64,000 nt of DNA from Nymphaea colorata (GCF_008831285.2 NC_045144.1:25249716-25313715); one strand, 5' to 3'; shown: positions 45,101-57,500, counted from the stretch's first letter. Notes: generated by a model from the letters alone, not told the origin. Made by a program: numbers and translations.

Positions 45101-46720
45101 ATTTCAATGTTCAATTTTATATATATTTGAAAAGTAGAAAAATCAAATTAAAAAGCAATAATAATGAAATAAAAAACCTACCTTTTTAATGAATAATTGG
45201 CAATAATGTTCTACTAAAAAATGACAATGTGCCAAAACTTATATATTAAGATAACAGGCTTTGAATGATGAAAATATTCATGTCATACCATGTTTTAGCT
45301 TGCAAATATTGTATAATCTGAGTCCGTTATATTAAAACCACATATCCAAGGGCTTTCAGGGTTGAACTTTTCATTGTGAGAAAAAGTAATAAAGAATTAT
45401 TTGTCAAGTAATCATTTCAACTAATACGAAAGAAGAAAAGGAAAAAGTAGAACAAAGAGAAGCACCTCACTAAGCTTTGGCTTTCATATGCTGTTCAAAA
45501 GCAGTTTTATATCATAAAACCTAGAAGAGGAGACATTGTTGTGTAGAGAAGGTTGACAATCCAATTTCTGTTGGAGAAATTAGCCCAATATTGAAATTAT
45601 GGATACAATATTATGGTAAGAAAATCACACAAAATGAAGCAATTATAGATGCAAAATTATCAATCGTCAATTTTATGTAAGTTCATTGCCTTTGACACAT
45701 TAAGTTGGTTCATTCACTATATATTGGATTAGGACTGGTAGTTAGGATAATAAAAATCCTTCTATATTAATTCAATTTCAACATCCATAGTGGAAACAAA
45801 TAGATACTAGTAGTAATTGATTCCATTTATATATTGATTCTCATGGCATTTTCCTTTTAGAGAAGATTTAAGATTACAACCAAAGGATTTATGAAGATCA
45901 GCAAATTAATTAAGGCCTTAATTGGTGGGGAGTGGACAATGTGTTCAAATCCTCCTGTTGCCCACCGTCGTGGTATCGTAGGTAAAATCTTCTGTTTACT
46001 GACAGTTTGTTTTCACCCTGTTAGTAAAGCTTGCATGTTCTGTATTGTGAGTCTCACCTTCGAAGGCTTCATGTTTTGAGAAGAGAAGGAGAGAAAGAGA
46101 AAGGCCGAGGGCGAGGACAGCTCAAGGGCTGAGTTGGAAGAGAAGGAGAGAAAGATAAGGGGCAATGGCCACTCGGGAGAAAGAGAGGAGAAGGAGAGAA
46201 AGAGAAAGGGCGATGGCAGATGGGGGGTGGAAACAGAGGAGAGGGGGAAAAACAGAATGGGAGAGGGCAGCTCAAGGGGTGGAGGCAAGCGCAGCTCGGG
46301 GGTGGGAGGCACGTTCTGTCCTCGCTGTTCCAAACGTTAGCTCAGAACAGTATGGAATAGAGGATAATTTATACTCTCTGTCCAATAGTCCGTCGTGTCC
46401 ATCTTGTATTGTGGACGGTGTTTGATAAAAAACCGAAAGTTGATATATGCTTTAAGCATGCAAGACTTGTGAAGGCCACCCTTTCACGACAGAAAAGGTG
46501 AAGAAGATGTCCTCCGTGCTATTCGGAGCTGATTCAAGTAGCAATCTGCTGCTGAAATATAAAAACCATTTAGAAACGAAAATAAAATTAAAATAATCAG
46601 AGATGCAAATAAAAAACTAAATGTATTTATAAACCAATATGAGTTTATGGCGGATGGAGAATAAAATTTTAGTTAACTGAATGGGCAAGGCTAGCTGCCA
46701 ACAAGTGGTCGAGTTGGATG
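42119..46720 (+). repeat. Repeat array, segment B copy 3
   Basis: The most complete copy of the non-coding block, including the middle part 43775-45345. No gene is present. Confidence 0.75.
46075..46300 (+). repeat. Purine-rich tract, array copy 3
   Basis: G/A-rich strand-biased sequence at the same position in the unit as 31256 and 40840. Confidence 0.85.
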
Positions 46721-48010
46721 AAGTGATTATCAATTGGCCAACAAAAGTTTTCTGGAAGGGGCACCTTTCACAAATTTTCATATTAGAAGGAGAACATACA
46801 TACATAACAGATTAATTGAAATCAGAGAAACCTATGGCATCGCTTCCTCTACATCGACACAAAGGGAGAGGGCTCATCTGACTGACTGCCTACCAGCAAA
46901 TGACCTGAGTTGGTAGTCCTACATCCCTCAGGGCAGTTCGTATAATGTTTGGCTTCAACAAGATCACCACTGGTTGCACCCGATGGGTCTTTAACTAATA
47001 GTATGAGAGTTGTATATCCGTAGATAAGCATATAAAGCTTGGTGCAGGTAGCTTTTAAGAACTATATATGAAGAAAAATCTGTTTGTGTCAAGGTTAGAA
47101 AAAACGAGCGGCCTTATCGCAAATTCGTTAAATGGGTTGGACCATTATGCAAAACAACTTCATCAAAATGAAGGAAGCAAAATTCACAAGCTTCTGTAAT
47201 ATCCATCCTGGCGGCAATTTACGAAAGAAGCTACCTATCTGGTTTGTCTTTTAATTTTTTCAAAATTTTCGTTTATATGTCTACGTTTGAAATATAATCC
47301 AAAACACACCTCATATTTATGATTTTTTTTTTTTGTATGAGCCTCACTTCTGCTGACAATAGGAACCTCAAGTAACTTAAGACAAGTTTGAAAGGGTGAA
47401 AATTTAAACCTTCCTTTTATTAAAAAGAGAGTTTTCTTCACTTCTTATACAAAAGTAAGGATATCAATGACAGTTTTCTTCTCAAGTCTTGCATCTCAAC
47501 CAGAGCTTGCCAAAGGCAACAACAGAGTTAAGCCCTTATTTGATAGTTACCGATTTAGTTATGCTGTAGTTGAGTACTACAGCTTTGCATTTGCAAAGGC
47601 ATGGAAGTTTTTGGTTCATGCGTTCAAAAGTTCCTTTCTTATATATTTTAAGAGAATGGAAAATTATTATATGGTCTATCTGACTCTCCTGAACGATATT
47701 AGAGAGAATTTTCTCAAGCCAGACTTTGTAGATCTCAATAAGTTACTATTAATGCATTTTTATTTTCTTGACATGTCAACTCCTTATAGGTTAGGCATAA
47801 AAGACAGAAGATAACTTTGTCACATGACAGCTTGAGACCAAGCCCAAAGTCATGTTCAGTGCTAGAGGTGAAAGCAAAGGTTGTTCCGCTACCCAAATGA
47901 GAACTGAAGTTCTTTCCTTTCCCTTGCCTTTATGGTCTAGAAATACATTGGTACGAGGTGGTGAGATTTCTGTTGACTTCAACTTTGCACCAGCACAACA
48001 CATATAGGAA
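46721..48010. other. Gene-free stretch
   Basis: A 115-codon open frame at 47467-47814 has no recognisable domain, signal or homologue and is not called as a gene. Otherwise no structure was noticed. Confidence 0.45.
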
Positions 48011-48468
48011 TGTTCAATGAGCAAGTTGATGCCGAGTTGTGCCAGCTTGAACTCGGTTTGACTCACATATTGCTCGGCTTGAGCTTGACTTGAGCTCAAG
48101 CCGAGCTTTATGAGGGAAGCTGGAGCTGGAGCTCGATTCGTTTAAGCTCGTCAGCGAATAATGATCATAGTCTTCTTCAATCTATGGAAACAAAAAAATA
48201 TTTCACTGTTCTTCTACAAAACATAAATTGCTCACTAGAAAGCAATGTATGAAAAATACCAACCAAAATTTCATTACTTCCATCGAAAAACAATTATACA
48301 CCGATTCATACAACCTAGCACTTGAATAAAAAAAAAAAACTATTAGCTGGTTCGCGACTTGCTATTGCATCCTGAGAAAAAAAGGAGGTGGGAAGAAGAA
48401 GAAGGGGACAGAGAGAGAGAGAGAAATGAAAAATAAAAAATGGGAGAGACTCAAAGACATAACATCAG

Positions 48469-48525
<57 letters not shown>

Positions 48526-48643
48526 AGCCAAATCCAGTTTAAACAAGTTGACCTCATGTAACTTGACTCGTTTATAACTCAAGCTTCAACTCAAACTTGA
48601 GTTTATACGAGTGAGCTCGAGTCGAGCCCAAGCTGGCAGGGTC
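48011..48643. repeat. GAGCTCGAG-type repeat with long poly-A
   Basis: It begins near GAATGTTCAATGAG and is rich in GAGCTTGAGCTTGA words at both ends (48050-48150 and 48560-48640). It contains a 55 bp A run at 48469-48523. It is an unclassified non-coding plant repeat. Confidence 0.5.
48469..48523. repeat. Poly-A run
   Basis: About 55 consecutive A residues. The length may be affected by assembly error. Confidence 0.9.
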
Positions 48644-48978
48644 TAGGGATGTCAACGGGTCAGATTCGAATTGAATGTATATTCTTAATCATATCTGTTT
48701 TTTCGGATATTCACATATTCAGATTCGAATATAAATAAAGAAAAGACATTTCCAAATCCGAAATTTGAACAAGATTTTGCCAATTTTAAAAATATAATAG
48801 GATTAGATACATGACATTTGTCTGGAAAATGAATCAGATCCAAATCCGAACCGATATTTATATATATCCAAATCTGAATCTGAATCCGATTGAATCGGTT
48901 ATTAAATTATTTCATATCCGATTTTTTCGGTCGGCTCGGTCGAGTATTTGATTCAAATCGGATATATTGACATCCCTA
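48644..48978. mobile_element. hAT-like MITE, AGGGATGTCAA family
   Basis: It starts TAGGGATGTCAACGGG and ends TTGACATCCCTA, with the same interior AATCCGA/TATCCGATTT words as 15873-16316. It is shorter (335 bp). No matching flanks were found. Confidence 0.65.
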
Positions 48979-50430
48979 ACTAAGCCTAATAACTATTAAA
49001 AATTGATTTTTAAAGTGAAACTGCACAATTAATTATGTCCTAGTAATTGGGTCAAGATCTCCCCTTTGGCTGTGAATGTAAAACATGATGGGACAACAAG
49101 AGTGGACCGAATGTATAGGACTTGTGTTGGCATGGATCTCCATCATATGCCCAACAGATGAACGGTAAAAAATTGAAGCTAACGTTGAACAGTTGTGCGC
49201 ATCAAGATTCAAATGTAAGCCTTCTCTCTTTCTCTACCTGTTGCCAGTTCATATATACCGACACTGCCCCATGATAGAGATGAATCAGCTGGAATACAGA
49301 TTATGACGTTGAAATGGTAGCAGATTTCGTACAGATGAATCCCTATATCTACCCGAATTTGGATCTATTTAGTTGGACACTATGGGCGTTTAAAATTTTG
49401 ATTCTAGAATTAAAATTCTGAAACTAAAATTCCACTTCAAACTAGAATTAGAATGAAAACTTCAGTTCTAGTTTTTTTTTTTTTTTTGTGTTTGATAGTA
49501 TGAAATTTTGATTTTATAATTGAAAATGACATGTTTGATCAAATGTGAATTACAATTCTAAAATTGATGAATTAAACCATCATGACATGTGCCATCAAGA
49601 GAGACGAAAAAAGTTTAAAATTCTAGAATCATAATTCAATCATAATTACAAAATTTTGATTCAACAATGAGCTTGTAATCCTGGAATCAAAATTCGTGGC
49701 TTGATAATGGAATTTCCATTTCAACAAAAATGATATTTTTTAATTCTAGAAGTCCGCAATTCCAGCTTCATCAAGAAAATTGGAGTTGATAATTGATCAG
49801 CTGGTTTTTGTATGCTTTTTTTTTTTTTATCTAAGCCTTAAAATCCATTTACATGTAAAGTTGAATCTTAACTCATCCAATCAGATTATTTTGGACTCTT
49901 TGTTCTTAATCTTTGCTGTACATATAATCTTTGCTCCTCTTAATGAAGGGATCCCACTCCCAGCAATTTCCGTTGGAACTATTCTAGTCAGAGATTGGGT
50001 TTGAAGCTGGAACCACGTATGATCTAGAACCCGTGCTGATGTCTGTTTACATTGAACTTAGCAATGCGTGGATTAGACACAGAACTATGTCACTCCTCCA
50101 TGGTTAATTGAAAATTTGTTTACTATATGCTTAGTGTCCCAAGAAAAAACTTTTTTAGCGCTGCCTCTGAATTAAATCCCAGACAATTGAGCAGGAGAGC
50201 AGCCACATGTGGGCATGTGTAGGCATTTGGTCTGCTCCCATGTGGGCTTGCGTGGGCATTTGCCCACACAATCATTCACTGATTACCAAATGAACGCAGT
50301 TCACACTGACTAAAATTGGCCGAAATTACCAGGCTCCAGTTAAAGCCAAAACGCATGGATGCCGCTTTTTGCAACTTAATTCTTCGCATTTTGTCAACCT
50401 AATAAAAATCATATGCAGTTGCCAATATTC
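48979..50430. other. Gene-free stretch upstream of the STIG1-like gene
   Basis: Positions 49380-49760 consist of repeated AATTCTAGAATC/AAAATTTTGATT words and may be a decayed MITE. No gene is recognised. Confidence 0.45.
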
Positions 50431-50438
50431 TTATAAAA
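50431..50438 (+). promoter_or_regulatory. TATA box of the STIG1-like gene
   Basis: TTATAAAA. Transcription is expected about 25-32 bases downstream, near 50460-50470. This falls after the ATG at 50455 and before the ATG at 50521, favouring the latter as start. Confidence 0.6.
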
Positions 50439-50520
50439 CCCCAACAAGGCATCGATGGATTTCCAAGCCGAGAGTCACAGGATCTTTGGTTCTTGGTTTT
50501 CCTCCTTTTATTTGTTAAAG

Positions 50521-50919
50521 ATGAGGCCCTCTGTGCTCTTGGTGATATACTTGGTCATAAATATTCATTGCTTTGGAAGGCTTTTTGCATGCCAAGCAAG
50601 CGATGATACAAGCCATGTTGATCATGCCATCAGTCGGTTTCTTTCGCAATCTAAGGGCTACAACACAGGGCGTACAGCCAACCCGAACATGTGCTGCCTT
50701 CGGGGCAGCACCGGCCGGGGTTGTTGCCGAAATGCCTGTGTTAACATCTACAGCCACGGACGGCACTGTGGCCGGTGCAGACATAAGTGCTGGTATCGAG
50801 AGGCATGCTGTGGACGGGTGTGTGTGGACCTATTCCAATACAAGAATCACTGTTGTAGATGCTATAACAGATGCAAGAAAGGGGACTCTTGCTCCTATGG
50901 GATGTGCAATTATGCATAA
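50521..50919 (+). CDS. STIG1-like secreted cysteine-rich protein
   Basis: An intronless frame of 132 residues. Residues 1-24 are a signal peptide (hydrophobic VLLVIYLVINIHCF). A short linker is followed by a cysteine-rich domain at about 57-132 with some 17 cysteines, in the STIG1 pattern of CC...C, HCGRC...C, CCG..C, CC.C...C, and the diagnostic ending CSYGMCNYA. Family members are small apoplastic proteins: tomato STIG1 binds a pollen receptor kinase and promotes tube growth, and petunia STIG1 affects stigma exudate. One usual NCG-type glycine is Cys here (HCCRC). An in-frame ATG at 50455 would add 22 residues ahead of the signal peptide, but the TATA position argues against it. The family is clear; tissue and partner are not. 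Confidence 0.9.
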   Translation: MRPSVLLVIYLVINIHCFGRLFACQASDDTSHVDHAISRFLSQSKGYNTGRTANPNMCCLRGSTGRGCCRNACVNIYSHGRHCGRCRHKCWYREACCGRVCVDLFQYKNHCCRCYNRCKKGDSCSYGMCNYA

Positions 50920-51736
50920 AGTTTCATTCTTTGGTTGAAAAGCATACAATTTTGAGTCCCCTGTACCTCTTGATTTTCTTGTCTATCTGCTGTTTTTGCT
51001 ATCAATTTCAGTTCAGCTTATGGCATGTGGCCAAGCCTATATTCAGTTATATTGTTGAAATGTTCATCTTTTGTGTTGCAAGATGCTGTATTAATCCTTT
51101 CATTTTTATATTAAAAATCTTTGTGTGAGTGACAAACACTGCATTTTTAGTGAAGTTCTTACCGATAGCTGCTGTCGTTGGTTGAACATTTTATGTTTTA
51201 AAATTGATAAATTAAGAAAGACCCCTTCTCTTATGCGGGAGACCCCCAAACTGGTATAGCTTGTCATCCCCATGTTGTACTATGATAATCTCTGCAATGA
51301 AGAAGAGACTCACAGTGCATTAAGTTAATGGAGCATTGAAAAAATATACCATAAATGTTTACCTAATCAAACATCATGTGGAAAGCATCTATGTTTAGTT
51401 TGGATTCCCATTGATTTATTTGAGTTTAAATTTGTGGCCAAAAACTCTTTCTTTCTAATGGAACACTAATATTGGCAACTTTCACAACAAGAAGTAGATT
51501 ATTTATTAAAATGCAACTTTCTTTATGAAATAACAAAAGCTTTTAGGGTGGCTATGTTCCAAATAAGCGGGAGGCTGTCCCTTGTCTCCAAGGACTTGAT
51601 TGTGTTGGGATCTAAGTAGGGTACAATACATCCTTTAACTGCAGTGTCGCAACCTCACCTTTAATGATCCAGGAAAGTTGCATCCACAAGAATCGGACAG
51701 ATGACATGGCATCTAGACAACTGCAAGGTCATGTTA
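50920..51736. other. 3' flank of the STIG1-like gene
   Basis: AT-rich non-coding sequence. No gene is recognised. Confidence 0.5.
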
Positions 51737-51935
51737 GGGGGTGTTTGTGTATCCTCGGTGACCTAAGATCACAGATTTAAGGTTAGACCTCCCTCCTTCC
51801 GATCCAACTGATCAAATCAGAGACACACAATGAGGATCTCAAATCTTCACTTTTAAAAAGTAGTGAAATCAAAGGTTTGTTCTTTTGTAGGCCTCACATG
51901 TCTCAGATATGAGATCCGAGACTATTAAACACACC
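51737..51935. mobile_element. Possible Tourist-like MITE
   Basis: The left end GGGGGTGTTTGTGTA follows TTA. The right end is AAACACACC, whose complement reads GGTGTGTTT. The interior has partly self-complementary GAGATC/GATCTC words. The right TTA flank is not preserved. Confidence 0.4.
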
Positions 51936-52800
51936 AAAGAGCCGTATTACAAGAAGCAAGCAATATGTTCTCTATATAGAGAACGAGTCTTGCGGGTCAG
52001 AGATTCCCCAAGTACCCTATACCAAATATAGCCAACAAATTCAAAGACCTAAGTTTGGCATGGCTAATGGAATCCACATGACATTAAGCTGATTCCTTGT
52101 TTCTAATGTCCAATTCCAAAGAAATCATTTAGCTGTGAGGGAAAATATAGAGAAAGATCAGATGTGCGTATTTCTGCCCAACTTCTTCAAACTCGAAACT
52201 TTTGGATTCATATTACTTTTGAATATCAAATTTGAGGATCTAAGATTCTCCATGTGCCTCTCCTAGGACGAACTTTGCCTGGTTCATATTCTCGGTACTT
52301 CACAATGAACGCATAGTATTTAGCACTAGGATGGTAGACTTTCTTCTGTTTGATGATGCACAGGCTTCAACAAGTTCGAAGCTGTGCAATACTGACTTGT
52401 CAACAAGAAGAAACAAAAAACGGTATAGCTTGCGATTTAGATACTGCTGACTAAAATGGAGATCCTAGACACGTGAATTTTGGTGAAAACTTGGCAGTAA
52501 CCCATGACCAACAATCATCAGCTTTGCAAAATAAGTTGGATTTTGAACCAGTTGCTGCTGAAGAAAAAGTGTGCCCAGATGTTGTTATATCAGTTCAAAT
52601 GCTTCTTCATTCAGAGCCTCTCAGTTAGCATCTTGGAGAAAATTTTGGATTACAGTAAAAAACTTTGTCCTTCCTCGACAGTAAAATGGTTTAACTCTAT
52701 CATTATATACTGCATGATATGGAAGATCAAGTGTAAACCAGCTTGTACAATGAGGACAGTTTTTCTTTGTCAAAGTTGGAATTTGCAATAACAGGTTAGG
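51936..52800. other. Gene-free stretch
   Basis: No recognised gene or element. An open frame at 52504-52791 lacks any family feature. Confidence 0.45.
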
Positions 52801-53420
52801 TCAGCTGATAACTCCAAGATCCTTACGTGTGGGGTCAAAGGTTTTGTGGGGCAGGAAATAGCTGTGTGTGCCTCTTAGAATGAAGGAGCTTGATGTTATA
52901 AGTTTCGTAGTAGGACTTAAGGTGAGTGTCATTTTGAATGCGGAAGAAGAAGAGGACAAATGGTCATTGTTTGTCTTGGGTTCTCCTATGGCCACTCTGC
53001 TATTGTCCTTCAACATGGCAATGTCATCGTCCCAAACACTTGCAGCATCATTGAATTCGGTCCTCAAGATCTTCATGGCTCCCTTAAACTGCCTGAACCG
53101 GTCTTCAAGCCGTTCTACTAAGTCTAACCTTTGCACCTCGATGACCTTACAGCACTCCTCAGAAAAATGCTCCATCACCTCACTGGTCTGCCTGTCAATG
53201 GTCACAAGTCATTCTTCTAACGAAGAAAGAAGGTTGATGATCTGCTCAATTCGACTCACCTTTTGGGTGATTGAAGATCAAAACTTGCCAAGCAATTCAT
53301 CAACTCCGCATAGTAGTGTTCATGCTTCTTTGGTGAACCTAATCTCTCAAGGAGACTCTGGCCAGGACCTCGTACCATTGCGGCAAGAGAAGAACCTTAG
53401 TGTCTTCCCATATAATGGTG
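52801..53420 (-). pseudogene. Probable Ty3/Gypsy gag N-terminal remnant
   Basis: The minus strand reads RGPGQSLLERLGSPKKHEH, then with a frame break SRIEQIINLLSSLEE, a stop, and a frame containing MEHFSEECCKVIEV, DLVERLEDRFRQFKGAM and WDDDIAMLKDNSRVAIGEP. Heptad-like spacing and a basic/acidic coiled coil ahead of a hydrophilic linker resemble the N-terminus of gag in some plant Gypsy elements. Capsid, protease and pol are not present. A coiled-coil host gene fragment is an alternative. Confidence 0.4.
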
Positions 53421-53429
53421 CTTCCTTTC

Positions 53430-54406
53430 CCATTTTTAGTCGTCGTCTTGTTTTTTAGGATCAGTCAAATAGAATCACTGGTTATTCCAACTCTTTTGCA
53501 TTTTTTTAGTCTTTTCTATTCCTATCTGTTTCTTCTATTCTAATGTTAAACTGTTTTCATGTGTCAGTGTGCTCAGGGAAGATTTCAATGTTGGAGGCGA
53601 AATTCTTCAAGCTCCTTAAGATTATTGGAGTGGGATTCAAGGCAAGAGCTGAAGCCGAAGGCAGGCTACAGTCATGAGGTGGAATTGACAGTGCCACCAA
53701 CTCTACGTGTCTTCTGTTTCAAACCTAATGTAATATTCTCTACCCGGACTCATAGGCAGAGAGTATCTCAGTTTGCTGCTTCTGTTCGCAGTTGTAAGCC
53801 CCCAAAAGTATACAAAGGCAGGGGAATCATGTACGTCGATGAGGTCATCAAGAAAAGGCCTGGGAATTAATCCAGGTAATACTGAAATCTCTCTCTCTCT
53901 CTATCTGAACATTGCTAGCTTGTTCAGAGAGAGGTAGTTATCATTCGCTAAGGCAGCAGTCTTTCGGGGGCTCCTTTCTTCTTTGCTTATTTATTGTGGA
54001 CATGTCACTTGGGCCCTTATCTAAAGAACGCTCCTTCATTTGGACCCTCTTCTGATTAGTTGGTGCCTTCATTCGCGACTAGCTTTTCACATTAGCCTGT
54101 TGCTAGCTGCCTATTTTCTATCAGGTTTCCCTAACCTGTACTGATGCCTACTCGCTCACATAACATCGTCCTTGTTTTAAGACAGTTTTCAGGACTTCTC
54201 TTCTGTCCATTTTAAGACGTACTGGTGTTGCACTTGTGGGTTTAAGGATGTGACTGTCCAAAATGGTTGCCTGGTAGTCCTGTCTCTCTTTCCCTGCTCT
54301 GCTCTCATATTTATGCTAAGGTGGATTATCCCAACATTGCTGAAGTGAGAATGAGAAGGTGTTTTCCTGCTCTTTTGCAGAAGTAAACACTTTTCTGGGC
54401 AATGCC
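53430..54406 (+). repeat. Large inverted repeat, left arm
   Basis: 977 bp whose reverse complement is found at 55095-55632 continuing at 61005-61450 (together about 984 bp). It carries the uL6m fragment at 53588-53870 and its 3' flank. Confidence 0.85.
53588..53870 (+). pseudogene. Mitochondrial ribosomal protein L6 (uL6m) fragment, copy 1
   Basis: From ATG 53588 the frame reads LEAKFFKLLKIIGVGFKARA and then EAEGR. A short deletion near 53665 removes the next few residues and shifts the frame. From 53664 another frame continues GYSHEVELTVPP, RVFCFKPNV, QFAASVRSCKPPKVYKGRG, IMYVDEVIKK and a TAA at 53868. This is the sequence pattern of nuclear-encoded uL6m, a large-subunit protein of the mitochondrial ribosome. 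The frameshift makes it a pseudogene. Intron-like upstream sequence (TTTTCATGTGTCAG) suggests a genomic rather than a retroposed fragment. Confidence 0.75.
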
Positions 54407-54953
54407 TTGAAAAATTGCGGTAAATTGCTAGTAAATGGGCATAAGGAAGGCTGATTAAAACAGGCAGCGATGGATTAAGGATCTCAACAAGTTCTGTACT
54501 TGACGGACATACTCAATTATTGTGGGAAATTTAGTTTCGCAGGTGCCAAAGAAAATTCCCTTCACTCTTCCATGCAGTTACTATCTAGTTTGCATGGTCT
54601 ATTGTTCATCACAGTGAATTGTGGGGGTTTGCAATCATGCTAGTGGTAGATGCCATGAGAACGGCCTGTCAGCGGTCTTTTACTGCCATAAGCGTAATTG
54701 ACGACTGGACATGGGGCAATCCTTTCACAATCTGGTACTGTAGTTGCTGTGGTTTTGACCTAGTTTGAAGATTTTGTCAAATTTTTAAGTGTATTTATTC
54801 GGTCGAACAAATGAACACATGGGTTTCAACTTCAGTCTCCCCATGTCAGGAACACAGTAAGATGGAGACTGTAAAAGCTGGTTCATTTTAATATACACTG
54901 ACGAATTATATTGGACCAACGAGTCGGCAATTAAGTGCGCCCTTTGGACTGGG

Positions 54954-54998
<45 letters not shown>

Positions 54999-55094
54999 GA
55001 CAGCAATCAGATGCAATACAACAGATAGCTGTGATTAGACAGAACTCAAGATGATTCCATAATATATACTATACATATACTGTTATCTCAAGAT
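54407..55094. other. Spacer of the inverted repeat
   Basis: Non-coding loop between the arms, containing a TA microsatellite at 54957-54996. No other element is seen. Confidence 0.6.
54957..54996. repeat. (TA)n microsatellite
   Basis: A pure TA run of about 40 bp. Confidence 0.95.
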
Positions 55095-55632
55095 GGCATT
55101 GCCCAGAAAAGTGTCTACTTCTGCAAAAGAGCAGGAAACACCTTCTCATTCTCAGTTCAGCAGTGTTGGGATCATCCACCTCAGAATAAATATGAGAGCA
55201 GAGCAGGGAAAGAGAGACCGGACTACCAGGCACCCATTTTGGACAGTCACATGCTTAAACCCACAAGTGCAACACCAGTGCGGCAGCGCGTCTTAAAATG
55301 GACAGAAGAGAAGTCCTGAAAACTGTAATCTTAAAACAAGGACGATGTTATGTGAGCGAGTAGGCATCAGCACTGGGCAGGGAAACCGGATAGAAAATAG
55401 GCAGCTAGCAACAGGCTTATGTGAAAACCTATCGCAGATGAAGGCACCAACTAATCAGAAGAGGGTCCAAATGAAGGAGCGGTCTTTAGATGAGGCCCAA
55501 GTGACATCCACAATAAATAAGCAAAGAAGAAGGAGCCCCCGAAAGACTGCTGCCTTAGCGAATGATAACTACCTCTCTCTGAACAAGCTAGAAATGTTCA
55601 GATAGAGAGACAAATTTCAGTATTACTTAGAT
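55095..55632 (-). repeat. Large inverted repeat, right arm, inner part
   Basis: Reverse complement of about 53875-54406 (for example GGCATTGCCCAGAAAAGTGT at its start). The arm is cut at about 55632 by the Copia insertion. Confidence 0.85.
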
Positions 55633-56107
55633 TGTAAGATCATTTGATGGGCCGGCATACGTCTATGAAGAATTTCAGACATTATGGCTGTCTTAACGTA
55701 AATATCCGCTTAAGTGATTGCATTTTTGGATATTACGTCATTTTAGATGGTATGGGGTAATTTTAAAATGTATAGATACCTATACGCGATTACGGACTCT
55801 TTGATGTGTTGAATCCGTAATTATCCTCGTTATATAATGGTAGTGGTCCCTGGGGTCGTGTAAGGGTTGCCTGAAACATTGGTTTTTAAGGTTTTCCTCT
55901 TCTCCATCTGAGAGAGACCTCAAGCGCGCCGCACGTACCCTAGAAGACCCTGCTGCGATCTTTCCGTGCACCAGATCAGATGAATTCAGGTACGCTTCCG
56001 CTTTAAGTTTAAGGTTATGTTTGATTCAATGATTTAGCATGAACATGATCCTGTTTAGGGCATATGCGTTTGGTTTTGTATATGCATTATGAGGAGAAAT
56101 CCCAACA
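55633..56107 (+). repeat. Decayed Copia 5' LTR
   Basis: 475 bp, TGTAAGATC...CCCAACA. It differs from the right LTR at many sites, so this element is older than the one at 7853. Confidence 0.85.
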
Positions 56108-56109
56108 TT

Positions 56110-56122
56110 TGGTATCAGAGCC
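56110..56122 (+). other. Primer-binding site of decayed Copia
   Basis: TGGTATCAGAGCC, two bases after the LTR end, complementary to initiator tRNA-Met. Confidence 0.85.
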
Positions 56123-57500
56123 TATGTTCTTCGTTAAATTGTTGAATCGTTAAATTGTTGAATTTTTTGGATGATTTTGTGCGTCTTCCCGTTGGGTTCA
56201 TCCCTATCCTTTGGCTGCAAGTATTGTTTTCAAAAAAAAAAAAAAACAAAAGGGTTGAGGGCGTGCGACGGAAGCTGTCGGGCTTCCGTTGCAGCCATCA
56301 GGAGGATTGGGCAAGGGGACGGCCGGATCGGTGGGCGTCCATCGTTGGTAGGCGACGGCAGGCTTCCGGCAGTCGTGAGGAAACCCCGACGGCAGCCACC
56401 CACGCTGTGGGTGGCCTGCGGTGCCCTCTGCGCCTCAGATGCAACCATAAGGGCAGGAACAAGGGAAAACGGTGGCAGACAGGGCGATGGCCGGTCATAG
56501 GCCTGCCGGCGACTTTCATGTCGCCGGACGGGGCCGTGCGACCCTCAGGCGTCCACCCACGGTCTCCGACGGGCCGCCGGTGGCTTCGTCGCCGCTGCAA
56601 CACACAAAAACGGCAAGAAAAGGGGCAGATTTTCAAAACAGAGAAAAACTGGTGGAATCTGCCGGCTTCCGGCTGGCATCGGCCCGCCATCGCCGCTGCC
56701 GACGTCGGGCCGCCGAGGCGGCACCCGCCTTATTTTTTGACCGGTTCGTCCAATTTTTAGACCGGTTCAGCCTTATTTAAGGGCATGTGGGTGTTTTTTG
56801 TTGTAGTTTAAGAACAATACGGGCCACTTTAAGGCCGATTCAGTGGTTCTTGACATATTTAAGCACAATTATGGTATCGGTTTATAAAATTTTTGACACT
56901 TTTGGGCCCCTTTTATTGGATCATTTTGGTTTTGGAATCAATATAGGGCAAATTTGTATGTAATTTTAATTCATGTATCATGTTTTGCATGTTATTAAAA
57001 TTGTGTATGTGCTTTAGATGAATGTTTGGATTATGAATTTGATCTTTGGCCATGTTTGTTGTTTGAAATAAGTACGTTTGTACTTTATGTCGCTAAAGTG
57101 ACCTCTGTTGTATGAATTTGCTTGTTTTAAACATTAGATGATAGTATACTTGATCTATGCGGACAATGATCAACCCAAAGGAGGATTGTTGTTTGGTCAG
57201 TATACAGGGCAATGAATATGTGATAATTTTTCAGGTTTCCATGTGAATAGCGAGTCAATCCAAAGATAGGCTCGTTGTTTGACAGGGTTAATTATTGATA
57301 TTCATTGTTGACCAAGAATACCACTTGCAGTTAGTATTTCAATCCAAAGATTGGATATTAACGTTGCACTGGTACCTTGTGATGGGATTTAGGCCATTGT
57401 ATTTAAATTCATTTATATTTGTTGTTTCATCTTTGTACATGTATTGATTGTGAGCATGTTTGGTATTTTTGTTGTTCTTTGTACAGTGAGTTCTGCTTCT
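56123..57500 (+). other. Leader region of decayed Copia
   Basis: Non-coding between PBS and gag. The first part (56260-56760) is unusually GC-rich for the window and gives overlapping open frames on both strands without recognisable domains. It may be captured host sequence. Confidence 0.5.

Noticed and set aside
47467-47814. 115-codon open frame
   Set aside because: No recognisable domain, no promoter or splice context, and flanked by repeats. It could be real but cannot be supported.
50455-50520. Upstream in-frame ATG of the STIG1-like gene as the start
   Set aside because: It would place hydrophilic residues ahead of the signal peptide and lies too close to the TATA box.
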